From: Anabas testudineus
Taxonomy: Eukaryota > Chordata > Actinopteri > Anabantiformes > Anabantidae
Reading direction: 5' to 3'
DNA length: 64,000 nucleotides
Assembly: GCF_900324465.2 (NCBI RefSeq)
Contig: NC_046617.1
Coordinates: forward strand, 14,631,223 to 14,695,222
Below the pieces are notes generated by a model, which ran no database searches, had not been told where the DNA came from, and saw nothing but the letters and a program-made list of their open reading frames with translations. The stretch's first letter is position 1; every line of letters begins with the position of its first letter. This document shows, in pieces, positions 17,441 through 30,783 of this stretch. The position numbers and the translations under genes were made by a program.

Positions 17441-18126
17441 GATAATCTCCAGTCCTCACCGTGTTTCCATCCCTCACCGGCGCTGGTTTACTCCATATCG
17501 ATTCTGTCTCTCGACACACACAGTGAACACACACCCGCGTTATCAATGCAACACACACATGAACATTCCTGACAAAACATGAAGGAGGGTCCGTATGTTT
17601 CTTTGTGTACGCCTATGCGCCGACAAATGAAAACAGTAAATGATATAAACGAAGGGAGACAATGGGGAGTCGTTATGGAGCGCGTCTTTTCCCTGCTGTT
17701 CCAGCACCAGAGCGCAGCCTCCACAGGTCAAACAGAGACTTTTGAGCGAGCTGAGTTCATTGTCCTGACTCTTAGATGATATTTAGGGGTTATTAAAACA
17801 CATTAATGAATCCATAACATTTATAAATTTTACTTGTGAAATATTGAATACCCATAAACTACAAATTTTACGTTTATATGTGGTAATGTATTGATTTCTA
17901 TCTATTTATGTCAACAACGAAGCGGGTTTTTGACGAGCTTCGTGCTGAAGTCTTCTGACCAATCACAGCTCCGTGCGCTCAGATGACGTCTAATGTCTGC
18001 GACTCGGGTATCAACATGCGGGATGGCTGTGTTGACTGTAGCCAGCGTGTGAAGTGAGACATTTACAAGTAATTTACATCGCTGTAGCTATTTAATATTT
18101 AAGCTTTGGATTTTCTCGTTGGCAAG
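17441..18126. promoter_or_regulatory. rnf151 / tbl3 bidirectional promoter region
   Basis: This head-to-head interval is 686 bp. Near tbl3 it holds a CCAAT box (17959-17963, in GACCAATCA) and a CRE-like TGACGTC (17984-17990), about 140-170 bp before the tbl3 ATG. These suggest NF-Y and CREB/ATF input for tbl3. No clear TATA box is seen. The short open frames here are not supported as genes. Confidence 0.5.
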
Positions 18127-21100
18127 ATGGCAAATACCAACCTTCAATTCAAAACAAAGTAAGTTTTTTATTATCACATGACACGTCCAGGCTGCAAACA
18201 TTGCAATGTGGCTAACACAAGCTAAGCTAAGTGTCACATAAACTTGCTGTGGTTTACCGTCATATCTCTGTCATCCTCTGCAGTTATGCTGCTTCCAGCA
18301 AGATTGAGCCGTTTTACAAAGGAGGAAAAGTACAGGTGGGTTCACTGCTCTCTGTTTTGTATTTTAAGCGTGCATGATGTTAAAATCAATGAGCATTACG
18401 CTGTAAATCCAGTGAATTATTATTGCTCTGCTATAAAGCTGGTGGACGAGAGTGGCTGACTACAGTAAATTGACTGACTTTTGTTTTGTTTCTGATGCTT
18501 TTGTCATGTAAGATGTCTCAGAAATTCAATTTGGGCTTTCCCAGCTTTCCCAGGCATAATCCTGATACACAGTAAATCGGTCTGACTTCCCCTTTAACCA
18601 GTCTCTCTTGTTTTCCAGATCAGCAAAGATGAGAAATACATCTTTTGCACTTGTGGATCTCGTGTCAATGTTTTGGAGATCAGCACAGGAAAGATCATCC
18701 ACAGTGTAGAACATGTAAGTCCAGAATGGGTGCTTACTGCTGGATACCAGAGTTGTAAAATTCTAATAACATCCTTATTATCTCAAAGGTGTACATTTCT
18801 TACTTGTAAATTTTTGTATACTTAGATGTTTGTGGTTTTAGAGAGGCTGAGGCTGATTAATTAGAATTGTTTGACGTACAGTAGCAAAATGACACGTTAA
18901 TATCTGCATGTAATTTAACATGTATTTTCTCTTAATGTTAACTAAACAACAACATGTATGTCTGTGTTTTTGCTTGCAGGATGATCAAGAAGACATCACA
19001 TCATTCGCTCTCAGCTGTGATGATGAAGTAAGTATACACTTTAGATTATATCCCTGAGACTTCAGTCTGTAAACTCAGAGGGAAGATCATCCAATATTTT
19101 CTAACATCAGCATACAGGCTATATATCCTATATTTGTTATGTTTCTGGTCTCTTTCTCTTCACAGCTTCTGGTAACAGCCAGCAGGGCTCTGCTGCTGAA
19201 ACAATGGGACTGGAGGCAAGCTCAGTGCACTCGCTCCTGGAAGGCCATTCACACTGTTCCTGTAGCCAGTATGACCTTCGACTGCACCTCTACGCTCCTA
19301 GCCACAGGTTATTTAACATGATCCGTTATTTCTCATGAGGATTCTTTTGCTGGGTGATTGGTGTTACACAGCCAGTTTCTCCTCATCTTGTCCTGCAGGT
19401 GGATGCGATGGCACCATTAAACTTTGGGATGTGGTGAAGCAGTACTGCACTCACAACCTGAAAGGGTCGTCTGGTGTTGTACAGTAAGTTAAAATATCTG
19501 TGAATTAGAAACAACACAGAGCTTATTTTTAGAATTTATGTCTCCAGAAGCTTATTAACACAATAATAGGCTAATGTAAGCCAGTCATTCTTGAATAGAC
19601 AACCTTACTGAGGGACAAAGGTGCTAAAATGACATAAACATTAACAAAATAGGTTCATTTTTGATTAGCAATAAAATCTTTATGGAGTTAAATCAAATCA
19701 GTTACTAGTAATTGTTTTTAGTAGTAGTGGTATCATAACACAGGAAAAACATGGGAAATTGGAACACTGATTTTACAAGTTACAGATTTCAAGTTTAAGT
19801 GGAAGCCACTGATTTTCTAACTACTGCTGTTTGCAGCTTGGTCCAGTTCCATCCAGATATCAACCGCCTGCAGCTCTTCTCCTCCTCTCTGGACTGTGGT
19901 ATTCGTCTATGGGACCTGCGGTCCAGTCAGTGTGTGTGTGTGCTGCAGAGCCATTACAGCGCTGTCACCTCCCTCAGCTTCAGCTCTGACGGTGACACCA
20001 TGATCAGGTACTGAAATGTGCACCCAGCCACGCAGCACTTGGTCTGATTTTTACAGTATTTAAGATTTTTCAAGCAGCGTTCTTCTTGCCTGTAATAGTG
20101 TGATGATCTTTGTTTATAGTTCTGGCAGAGATAAGATCTGTACAGTGTGGGACCTGAAGAATCGGAAAGCCAAGAGGACTGTACCTGTCTATGAGGTAAG
20201 ACAATATTCAGATTTTTTTGTCTTTTTTGATTAGCAAATGATAAAATAACATGTTTTTTGCACTATTTGAGTGGGACAAATGCTGCAGCTTTATAATTCT
20301 GTGTTGTGTTTCCAGGCTGTGGAAGGTGTTGTGCTGCTACCTGAGAAGAAGGACTTCTCTCAGATTGGAGTGACAAGCAAAGACTTGCATTTTATTACAG
20401 CTGGCAGCAAAGGTTTGTAATTTGCACTGCCACCACCTCGACTCCAGAGAGTATCTTTAAAGCTTCACTAAATCCTTCTTCAACTAATTTCTTCTCTCCT
20501 TCTTCGTGTAGGTGTACTGAGAGTGTGGGAGGCCAGCACGGCACGTTGTGTGTACACCCAGAACCACAACTCTGCCGTCACCCCTGCGTCTGAGGGGGAG
20601 GAAGAGAAGGACGATGACCCTCATGGTATAACATACCTGCTTCACCTGCCCACAGCCTCCAGACTGGCGACAGTAACAGCAGAACACAACATACTGCTCT
20701 ACCAGCTGCCAGGACTCACTACACAGCAGCAGGTAAGTTCTGTGAACACAAGTATAGTATGTTAAATACTTAGACCCAGTACAGATTTATTACATAATAG
20801 TACAACTCAGTTGTTTATTAAGTCATTTACACTATAAATATATGAAATTCTTATGTGCATCCTGTCCACATTCTCGCAGTTTGTGGGTTACAATGACGAG
20901 GTGCTTGATGTGAAGTTTCTTGGGAAAGCCGATAGCCACATCGTAGTGGCCACCAACAGCTGCCAGCTGAAGGTGTTTGAGCTGCTTACCAACAGCTGCC
21001 AGATCCTGTACGGACATACAGGTGAGTCACCAGCAGATGGCGACATAATGACGTTGATCCATCTACATGCCAAAACACCTAGTAGTACATGTAATTCAGA

Positions 21101-24100
21101 GGGCATAATGTTGACTGCTGAGTGCTGCCATTTAGTCATCTATGATGTAAACATTTCAACTCAAACAGTCACCATGACCCGGAATAACTTTTAATGAAGG
21201 GAAAAGCGTCTATTTTTCGCTACATTTACTGTGGTTTCTAAAAACTGGGGTAAATTTGTTGTTAACAAGAAATAAAAATCTTACTACAGTTATTCATGCA
21301 CAATCACATCGGTAATGATCAGAAAGCAGAATGTTGTGTATCCGAGGCACACGGCTTTCTCATGGTTGTCAGTGTTGTTACAGTGTTGATGAGCAGCTAT
21401 TCTGATTCTTATCTACTATTTTTTGTCTCCATAGACACCGTCCTCTCATTGGATGTGTTTAAGAAAGGCGCTGTCTTTGCAAGCTGTGCGAAGGTGAGCA
21501 CACAGAGGAATAAAGAAAGAAATAAGTCTGGATTTGGCCCAAGCATTGCTTGGCTCATATTTAAGAAGTGGCATCATTTATTTATGGAAAACATAACATT
21601 TGTATGTTGTGCGTGTGTTTTTAGGACAAGTCAGTGCGCGTGTGGCACATGGACAGTGACAGTGGTCAGGTGCGATGTGTGGCACAGGGCTCCAGCCACA
21701 CTAATGCCGTGGGCTCTATCACATGCTCCAGGTAACACTGCACATTCCTGAAGCTTCATGTGTTTTTTAATCACATGTACAAACACAGATAAAGACTTTG
21801 TTGGTGGATGTTACATCTTTGTGAATGCGTGTGACCCTGCTGATTCTCTATCTTTGTGTTTGTGTCCAGGATTAAAGCATCTTTCATAGTGTCTGGCAGT
21901 CAGGACTGTACTGTGAAGGTGTGGGATCTGCCAGCAGATTTGTCTCCGACAGGGACAGACATACATCAGCTCACCGCCCGCACCACAGAGAAGGCACATG
22001 ATAAGGTACTCCATAAAATATTCTGTTAAGACCAGGAGGACGCGTGTTGTGAAAATTGTCCTTTGCTAGTTCTCTGAGGAATCATAAAGTCAGTGTGATG
22101 AATGGTTTCAGACCTCTAACGACACACATTCACATTCAGCTGTCAATCATCTATCAGTATCTTATCTTTGCTTGTTGCTTCAGGCAGTTTCACACATTCA
22201 ACCTTGCTGACCCTGCAGCACTAACCCAACAAATTGCTGTTTATCCTGTTGTAGTGGAATGTAAGGTCTGCGTTAAACAACGGCAAATATGAGCTGAAGA
22301 GTAATGTAATCGCAAAAGAAACAAAATCTTGTATATATAATGATTTGCATTGTGAAATACATAAGTGAAATAAGTATCTGATCCCCCATCAATCAGCAAT
22401 ACTTCTGGCTCTGGAGTGCTACTAATCTCAGTTCATTACCTGTATAAAAGACACCTGTCCACATAAGCCATTAATCAATCATTATTTTATTTCACTCATT
22501 AAAAAACTTCAGAATTCACGCAATCATATCATGGAAAAAGCTGCATGTTTTCCAGCTGCAGACCGCAACAGAAGTTGACAGTGTGTCTAAATAAATATTT
22601 ATCTGACAGCAATAAGAAAATGACACACACACACACACACATACATGCATGCATGCAGGTGAGTCAGTCTCCATTGATCACTTTGTAAACAGTTTTATGA
22701 AAGGACCACTGTTCTCATAAGGAAGTGCAGGAACACTCACCACTGATTCACCTGTGAATCAGTTTAAAATGAAAAGTAAATTTCAATGCAGCACTAAACA
22801 TAGTTTAAGCTATCAATCACGGCCAGTGAGGCAACAAATTGCTCCCCTTCATTCCCACACATTGTTCCCTTTCTATTTCTTTCTAATGATTGACAGTTAT
22901 ATCACATTTCCTCATCTAACTCTATTGTTATGGCTCCAGGATGTTAACAGTGTTGCAGTGTCACCCAATGACAAATTGCTGGCCTCAGGCTCCCAGGACC
23001 GCACAGCCAAGCTCTGGTCACTGGCGGGTGAGGGGAACCTGGGCTTGTTGGGGGTGTTCCGGGGCCACCGTCGCGGCATCTGGGCTGTATGTTTCTCTCC
23101 CGTGGACCAGGTGCTGGCCACGTCCTCTGCAGACGGCACGACTAAGCTGTGGAGTCTGCAAGACTTCAGCTGTCTGAAGGTGTGCACACAGTGTTGTTGA
23201 TGCTTGATGACATTTCATTTTCATTTTCTTATCAGTGTTATATTTTTAACAGACTGTATTACATAGTGATGCCCTTTTTTGGGGTTGTACCAAAGTAATT
23301 ATGCCAAGATAAGATAGACACTATCAATATATCCTAAAAAAATTTTAGGATTTTGAATTTAGTTGATGTGCTTGAAATGTCACAGCAGTGTTGTTAGTTG
23401 TTAGTAATTTTAAGCTTTACATTTTGTTTCAGGTGCTCTTAGTTGTGAGCTTGAAGTGATGTGATCGTTCTGTTTTTTATGACTTTGTTTAGACGTTTGA
23501 GGGACATGATGCATCCGTTTTAAAGGTCATCTTTGTGAGCCGAGGCACTCAGCTGCTCACCAGGTAACCTTCTGTCTCTATACCATTTGCACATGCCTTG
23601 TTTTATCCAGCTTAGTTATATAAGGTCTCAAAAACCAGTGAGTTGTAATTTTTCTAATGCTCTGCCCACAGTGGCTCAGACGGTTTGGTAAAGCTTTGGA
23701 CCATAAAGACCAATGAGTGTGTGAAGACACTGGACGCCCACCAGGACAAAGTGTGGGGTCTCCATGCCAGCCGCAAAGATGACAAGATGGTGACTGGGTC
23801 AGCAGACTCCAACATCACAGTGTGGGCGGTAAGTGTGGTTTGGAAACTTTGGTAACCTAACAAAGTTAATAATTGTCAGATTTAGAAAGTAAATTAAAAA
23901 ATTTTTTTGTCTAACTTTTTGTCTCTTGTCCAACAATTCTTTGAATGTTGGTAAGTTTCATTCTGGGAAATAAATCACAGAGTATAGGCGAATATGACAG
24001 CAAGAGTAGCTGTAAATGGAATTTACAGTCATTTATTATCTTATTTGAGCATTGAATCTGAATTGGGAAAAGAAAAACTGCAGAGATCCACCGGATTATG

Positions 24101-26773
24101 ACAGGAAATGTTGCCTTCTCTCCATCTCTAGGACGTCACTGAAGTGGAGCTGGCAGAAGAGCAGGCCAAACAGGAGGATCAGATACTAAAGTAAGCTGCA
24201 CACAGATTTCTCTTTCAGATTGGAGAAATCCATGCTTCCTCCCCCATCTGTGTAAACACAGTCATGTCATCGCCCAGAGGTCCTGGAGGAATCATTCAGT
24301 CACAGATCAAACCTGGGCCTTGACTGTGTTTGGACATGTGCAGGAGAGTGCACTTTGGCATTCTGTTAGACGCGATGGCTTTCAGACAGTTTTAAATACG
24401 CACTTGATCCATGTCTAAGTATGAACATTTCTGCGTGTGTGTGTGTTTGTGTGTGTGTTGTGTCTGAAGGCAGCAGGAGTTGTCCAACCTGCTCCACGAG
24501 AAGAAATATCTGAAGGCTCTTGGCCTTGCCATCTCACTCGATCAGCCTCACACTGTGCTCACTGTTATCAAAGGTAATTTTACCTCAGCTCTGTTCCACT
24601 CACTGATCTTAACTGATTATTATAATTACGTGGAATAACTATTTTTGTCCCACATTGTCTCTCTCTTCTAGAGTCTCCTTTATGAATCATTAGGTCCTCG
24701 TGTCATCAGTGTGTCTTTGTCCTCCATCTTTTCACCTGTAGTTACCTTGATAAGCTGCTGTCTTGTCAATCTGTCATCTCTTACTTTTGACGGCTACTCT
24801 CTCATTTATTCAAGCTTCCACCTAGTTTCCAGTGTCTCACTTCATCATCCTAAAAGCACGCAAACACACAATGGCACTGACATTTCTGAAGTGAATATCT
24901 GTTACCCTTCAGTAGAAACACGATTGAAGACTACACACAAGACAAAGAGCTTTCTAGGAAAAAACACAGATTGTTAATAATGATATAATAGTCCTGTTAC
25001 ATACCAGATAAACTACTGTGTACTTGCTTAAAGCAGACGTGTTGTTAAATTATAAATAAACAATAAACTCATCCACTATTAGAACTTGACACTAATCCCC
25101 TTTTACTTTGTTCTTTATTCTTTGTTGCTCTTTTAGCGATTCGTCAGGGGGAGGACAGTCATGAGCTGCTAGAGAAGACAATACTGAAACTTCGACTGGA
25201 TCAGAAAGGTAACAGGTCAACTAAGTCTCTAAACATTTCTAACAATGGAAAACAGAAATAAAAACATCTTCCACAGTGTAAATCATTCACATTAATCTCT
25301 TCAAAGGAAAACTGGTTTAAACTGGTCTAATTTCTTCCAAAAAGTTTTTTCTTCCAACATCTGTAGAAAGTCCCCTTTGAATGTAACGTCCCTTAGTATT
25401 TTAACAATGAACCAGAAGAGCTGCCGGGCGTCTTAGTAGAGATAATCACTAACTGTTAAACATGGCACCCACCTCGACCGGCGGCACCACATTCAACCCC
25501 ATTATGACTTCTCTCACATTCAGAGTCGCTCTTACGCTACTGTGTGGTGTGGAACACCAACGCCAGAAACTGCCTGGATGCCCAGGCCGTCCTCCAGGTG
25601 CTCCTCACACACCTGCCGCCCGAGGAGTTACTGCAGTATCAGGGTGCCCGAACACACCTGGAGGGACTCATCCCATATACAGGTCAGTCCAGGGTTACTA
25701 AAAATATTAAACAACACCCCTTCTGTAACCATATGAGGCATACGAGGAGCAAAGTGTATATGTAAAACTGAAATCATTGTGCAGAAGTCAGATAACTGTA
25801 CGGTTTATTTCTCATCTCTTTCCCACAGAGAGACACATGCAGAGGATCGGACATTTGTTGCAGGCATCCATGTTCCTCAACTATATGTGGCAGAAGATGA
25901 GAGTGACTGGAGCATCATCCAGGTGAGATTCATCTTACGCTGCCCTTACCCTGTTTTTTTTTCCCACTCAGTAACAAGGTAGACTTTGCGATATGTCAAA
26001 CGTGCCATAATCAATCTTGGTAAAGCGTTAAGCACAACACAAAGAATGTGCATTTGTTTCTGTCAGATGTATTTCCAGTAAGAGGAAACCTTCAACCCAG
26101 CATTTTCATATGTCTATTTCCTGATAAAAAGCTTTGACTTTGGAATTTCTGTGTGCAACAGCAGGTGAAACTGATACGATACAAAACTACTCTACATGTT
26201 TTTGCCATATATCTGGATGGTAAAGACGTTTTTTTATCCTGCTGTCATTGACCTAAAATTGGGTATTGTGACTCACCACCTTGAATAATCATCGTGCAGG
26301 GTGATGGTTAATGATGAGGGAGTTATCCTTTTAAACCCTTTTATATGTGTCTACTTATGTCATAGTTGTTCATTTAATTTTAATTAAATTATTTCGATTA
26401 TTTCTTGTCTAGCATGGGCCAAGATGAAGAAATGGATACCACTCCTCTTACACAGAACCAACCTTTCTTTATGATTGACAAGGAGAAGGGAAAGGGCAGC
26501 GGTGAGGAAAGCCGAGATGACAGGGGTGACGGTGATGATTCAAATTGCTCTGGTGAAGAAGATGAGGATGACGACAGCGAGGTCAGCGTCACTAAGAAAG
26601 CATCAACAAATAACGGAAGAGTAGAAAACGGGAAGAGCACCAAAACAAATGGCAACCAGCTCTGTGAAAGCGAGGAGAGTTCAGAGGACGAAGACATGGA
26701 AGACGACGTGAAGAAACAGATTAAAACAGTGAAACGTCTCCCAGTTTCTCAGTGTGAGGCTTTAGCCAGCTGA
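18127..26773 (+). CDS. tbl3: Transducin beta-like 3 (TBL3/UTP13), U3 snoRNP WD-repeat protein
   Basis: TBL3 is the vertebrate UTP13, a UTP-B component of the nucleolar small-subunit processome needed for 18S rRNA maturation. Twenty-three exons run from 18127-18158 through 18284-18335, 18619-18714, 18980-19027, 19166-19307, 19399-19483, 19837-20007, 20120-20195, 20316-20412, 20512-20732, 20880-21021, 21435-21493, 21625-21731, 21870-22005, 22940-23179, 23493-23563, 23672-23828, 24132-24190, 24470-24573, 25137-25208, 25524-25682, 25829-25922 to 26413-26773. All are in phase, giving 926 residues against about 808 in human. WD repeats are clear (LLATGGCDGTIKLWDV, ASGSQDRTAKLWSL, ATSSADGTTKLWSL, GSDGLVKLWTI). 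The UTP13 C-terminal helical domain follows (LLHEKKYLKALGLAISLDQP). The last exon adds a highly acidic Ser/Glu/Asp tail absent from human. A Tc1 relic lies in intron 14. Confidence 0.97.
22335..22480 (+). mobile_element. Tc1-like transposon relic (5' non-coding part)
   Basis: The sequence contains AAGTATCTGATCCCCCATC, then TTACCTGTATAAAAGACACC and CTGTCCACA. I recognise these as the left end and leader of a common fish Tc1 element, just before its transposase ATG. The transposase and right end are missing or unrecognisable. It lies in tbl3 intron 14. The family is from memory, so confidence is moderate. Confidence 0.6.
22622..22640. repeat. (CA)n short microsatellite
   Basis: A CA tract followed by a GCAT tetranucleotide run (about 22643-22658) lies in tbl3 intron 14. 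Confidence 0.85.
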
Positions 26774-28170
26774 CAGGGATCAGCACTGACACAACACAGG
26801 TGACTGATTCCTGAAAAAAAGAAGAAATAAAACGGACAATGTGAGGTCCTGTTATATTCAACCTGCAACTGGAATGACACCCAGAATATGTGGCAGTCCA
26901 AAAGAAACAGGTGTGGAGTGATAATAATACCTATAACAGGCCTTCCTGTGCATTCCCCTTCTCAGACTCCAGACACTTCACCAGCTTCCTTAAAAAATGG
27001 GGAAAGAGTTGCATAAGCAGTCTGGTCTTCAGCTGGGGTTATTATGCTCCACTGCAGATGCTATTTAATTTGTGCAACAGTGGATAGTCCTGATCTACCG
27101 GCTCAACCACAACTCAAAAAAGGTTCCTTATATACCCACATTTTTATCTGTCATGAGCTTCTAATGTTTATAAAATAAAATGAAAAGTGATGAAAATGAA
27201 ATGAGTTAAATGTTGTGCTACGTTATATTTAAATAGCTAAAGCAGCCGTCTTTGAGATCTGATCATCAGTTATTAACCCTAAACCTGGCTTGAAAGAAAA
27301 ACATAAAAAAAAATATTCCTGGGCGCTGACTCGAGTTTTTAGTTTAGTTTCCTCAGAACTTGATAAGGTTATGAGGAAATGTGAGGCACGCACGTTGTGT
27401 TGATCTTGGAATAAATGTTTTCCACGGAATGATGACGATTACAGACATTCTCTTCTTTTTTTATTTGTTCCTCCGTAAAATATAACGAGATCCACCCAGG
27501 GGTCATCGTGAGGGTGCAGTATATGTAGTGTTACATTCATAAAGGAATTCAGGCATCTACTTTACAAATGTGGATGAATTTATTGTTACAGGACTCTTTC
27601 ACGAAAAAAAAACTAACTTAAAATTATGGAACTTCATATTGAGTTGCAGTGTTTAGAGGCTTCTATTTTTGTCTGGGCCGTTTTTTATTTGTTTATTATA
27701 TATATTCTCTTAAATCTAAAATCAAAAACAAAGAGATTATAAATTCTTAAAATGTTTTTATTATTATTGCATTTGTTAGATTCACCTTTTATTTCAGAGA
27801 AAACCGCGTGTTCTATATTTTTCATGAAGGGACAACAACATGTTCATTCACACACTCACACAGTCAAAATGCATATAAGGCACAACACGAGATTTCCAGT
27901 ATGGAAAATAGTAAAACGGTGAGTTGTGAACATTGTGTATCTTGATTCATTGGTTTGTTTATACATCTGAGTGGTTTAAACTTAGATTTTGTGATTAATA
28001 GTTGGTTGAGGCCGGAAAAAGTTTGTACATTGTACATTTTACGCATATTAGTGCCAATCTTTAAAGATTATACAACATGATGAGAAGTAGTCGAGGTTTC
28101 ATCAATATCTTCGGTCAACTTAGGCTGTTGCATCTTCCTACGATCATCTTAAGGTAAATAAAACTGTTGT
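26774..28170. other. tbl3 / noxo1 convergent spacer
   Basis: This AT-rich interval lies between two converging genes. The left end is the short tbl3 3'UTR. The right half probably contains the noxo1 3'UTR, where several minus-strand AATAAA hexamers occur (27.6-27.8 kb). No coding homology was recognised. Confidence 0.6.
26826..26831 (+). terminator. Poly(A) signal of tbl3
   Basis: AATAAA lies 53 nt after the tbl3 stop codon. Confidence 0.65.
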
Positions 28171-30783
28171 TCACCGACTCAGTATCTCAGTGTGTGTCGG
28201 GGACAGGTTCCCTCTCGATGCGTTCTTGCGAGTGACCGTGGAGCAGCGAGTGAGGATCTCCTGAGCCCGCGGCCTGGGGGGCACCTTAGGTGCTGTGGGC
28301 CCCTTGAAGAGGCTGGGATCAGAGACACTGGGGGTTATTTTCTTCGGACAGCTTGTCGGGCTCAGGTGGTTGCTCACCATGGGTGGAGGCGTGCGACTGA
28401 AACGCAGCCGTTCGTCATTGGCGCTGTGGCTCAGGTTGAGGCTGAGGTCATCACCGAAGCTGAGGTCGCTTCTGTCGCTGCTGTCGCTGCTGTAACTCCC
28501 CAAGCTTCTCTCACTGCCCGCTGACAGGATCCTGCCATGCCCCTCCTGTCCGTCCATCTCCACCTTGATGGCAGGTAAGGGGACGTGTTTGGCAGAGGTC
28601 GGAGTGGTCACAGCGTTGGAAGCAGAGGTGCGCGCTGCAGGCTGAGCAGGAGGTTGTTCGGACAGGGTGGTGAGAGAGTGGGACCTCTGCTTCTTGTCTG
28701 CTTGGTGCAGGCTGGGTGAGGGAGCCCTGGCTGACGGGAGCTGCAGCAGGTTCCCCTGTGAGCGGCTGAGCTGCTGGGACTGTTGCAGCCCTGGCGAGGG
28801 AAGCTGGGGCTGCAGCTGGGCGGAGGCGCGGCGCTCCTGGAGCTGGGCCGTCATGCGGACATGCGGGTAATTGTAGAGTTGCAGGTACATGGCGGGGACG
28901 TAACCTGCTTTACCACCGTGACTGTAGAGAAAAGAACAGATATGAGTGTGTGTGTGTGGCTGTAAACCGGTGCTCGCTCCTTTGTTTCTTATTTTTATCC
29001 AGGCGCTGTGACGCCTAATTATTTCTAATTTGACACATGCATCACAGCTGTAAAGAAAGAAAACCTGTCTGCTGAGCTTCAACAACTTGCCTCAGAAAGT
29101 AATGTGAGTGTGCAAGTCAGAAACTCTCTCTGATATTTTGCCATCACATTGAATCATGCGTAAACTCCTTAGAATGAAATACCTGACGAGCCACCAGCCG
29201 TTGTCAGACGTCTGCAGGACCTCCACCACTGAACCGATGTTTACAGTCAGCTCGTCATCTTTGGAGGCCTTGTAGGTCTTGATTACAGTATACTTCATTC
29301 CTGACAGTGGAATAAATGGCTTTAAATACACTGTCATGTAGCATCTTGACTGATATTCACCTGCCATTATAAGAAGGCACAGATGGGATATTTAAAAACG
29401 ATGCACTCACCTCTGTCAAAAGTCTCGTTTACATCATCTCCATCATCATCTTCATCTTCGTCCAGCTTCTCCAGGTAGGGGGCAGGGAACCAGGCCATTC
29501 GTTTGTCTTCCCTCTCCACAAGCCACCAACCTGAACCAAAGCAGATGCACATGAAATATATCCCACATATGTATCAGAACAAAGAAAGGTCTGTCACAGC
29601 CAATTACAGGACACAGACACACGTTTGTTTGCTCACCTCCTTTGTCTTTAATAAGAACATCCACTTTTTCATTCACTGCCACTTTAAACGGTTTGTTCTT
29701 GGTGTCTTTGGTCTCGTATGGGGCCACACATCTGTATGTCTCCGTGACAAAAGGCTGGGTCACGTTGCCACTGTTACTGTGTCCTGGACTGGTCTTGATT
29801 TCGTCATCTGTTGGCATGATCAGGATGCTAAAGACGAGAGATATGGGTTAGTTTGGATGTAAATACACAGCAGAAAACATCCACTACCTGTGTGCTATGT
29901 CTGATTGTTTTGTTTTTCATTCACCTTAAGTTTTGTGTCAGAGTAGCCTACAGTCTGGGGTCTGTGCCTGTGCACAAACCTCTTTGTCCATCTATAACCT
30001 ACTACACGGTGACCTCGTGCCACAGATATGCTGCCACAACTTAGATGTGAACACAAACTCTCTGCACACAGACGTTAAAAACAAATGTTTCACCTACCCG
30101 TTCTTGGCAAATTCCGGCTGCAGGTCCTGGTCGCTGGGGTGGAAGAACTGAATGAGGACTGCAGACTGACAGACCCGTGGGTCACAGCCTAAAAGCTCAT
30201 CACAATATTTTTGCAAGAGCTTCAGGCATAACAGTGATTTCGTGGGGCCCTTCCTCTGGCCTCTCTGCTTCATCTGCTTGTCTAAATGAAACGATACACA
30301 AAGACAAAATGTGTAACTGCCTGCTACTGGATTTCGTGACATTAAACAAACTGGAGGTGGAGACGATTCTGTTCTTACCTCGAAATTTGGGGATGACTCT
30401 GTCAGATTTGTTCAGCTTGCCTGTTGTTGGGAATGCTTTCTTCATTTGTTTCTGCAGTAACAAATGTAAATGGTAAAAAGTAAACACCTGGTATTAAAAA
30501 CCAACAACAGCAACACATGATTTTTATTGGTGTTTTATACTCACGTGCATTTTCTTGAAGTCCTTGAAACGTCTGTAGACAATAATGTCGTTCTGATCCG
30601 ACCACAGCACAGAAGTCATGTACATCTGGAAGAGGAAAATTCAGACCTTATAACACTGCACATTTTGGTGATAAAGCCTAAAAAGACCATAAGAAAAAGA
30701 ACTCCAGCTGTGCTTACTTTGCTCTTCTCCTTGTGCATCACTCCAATTAAACGAACGCTCACGGGAAACCGCTCAGCCTCCAT
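28171..30783 (-). CDS. noxo1: NADPH oxidase organizer 1 (NOXO1), p47phox-like adaptor
   Basis: NOXO1 assembles NOX1/NOX3-type oxidases by tethering NOXA1 to p22phox at the membrane. Exons in transcript order are 30718-30783, 30545-30625, 30379-30451, 30098-30281, 29637-29827, 29411-29530, 29183-29300 and 28171-28921, giving 527 residues. A PX domain occupies about residues 1-125 ([40 protein letters not shown]). SH3-1 follows from about residue 155 ([11 protein letters not shown] to [20 protein letters not shown]). SH3-2 is [20 protein letters not shown] to [12 protein letters not shown] long Ser/Pro-rich tail contains a PxxP motif, [11 protein letters not shown]. The autoinhibitory region typical of p47phox is not evident. 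The tail makes the protein longer than human NOXO1 (about 370 aa). Position next to tbl3 matches human NOXO1; NCF1 is the alternative by domain order. Confidence 0.92.

Noticed and set aside
28192-28965. Several plus-strand open frames opposite noxo1
   Set aside because: They are shadows of the long GC-rich last exon of noxo1, and no homology was recognised.
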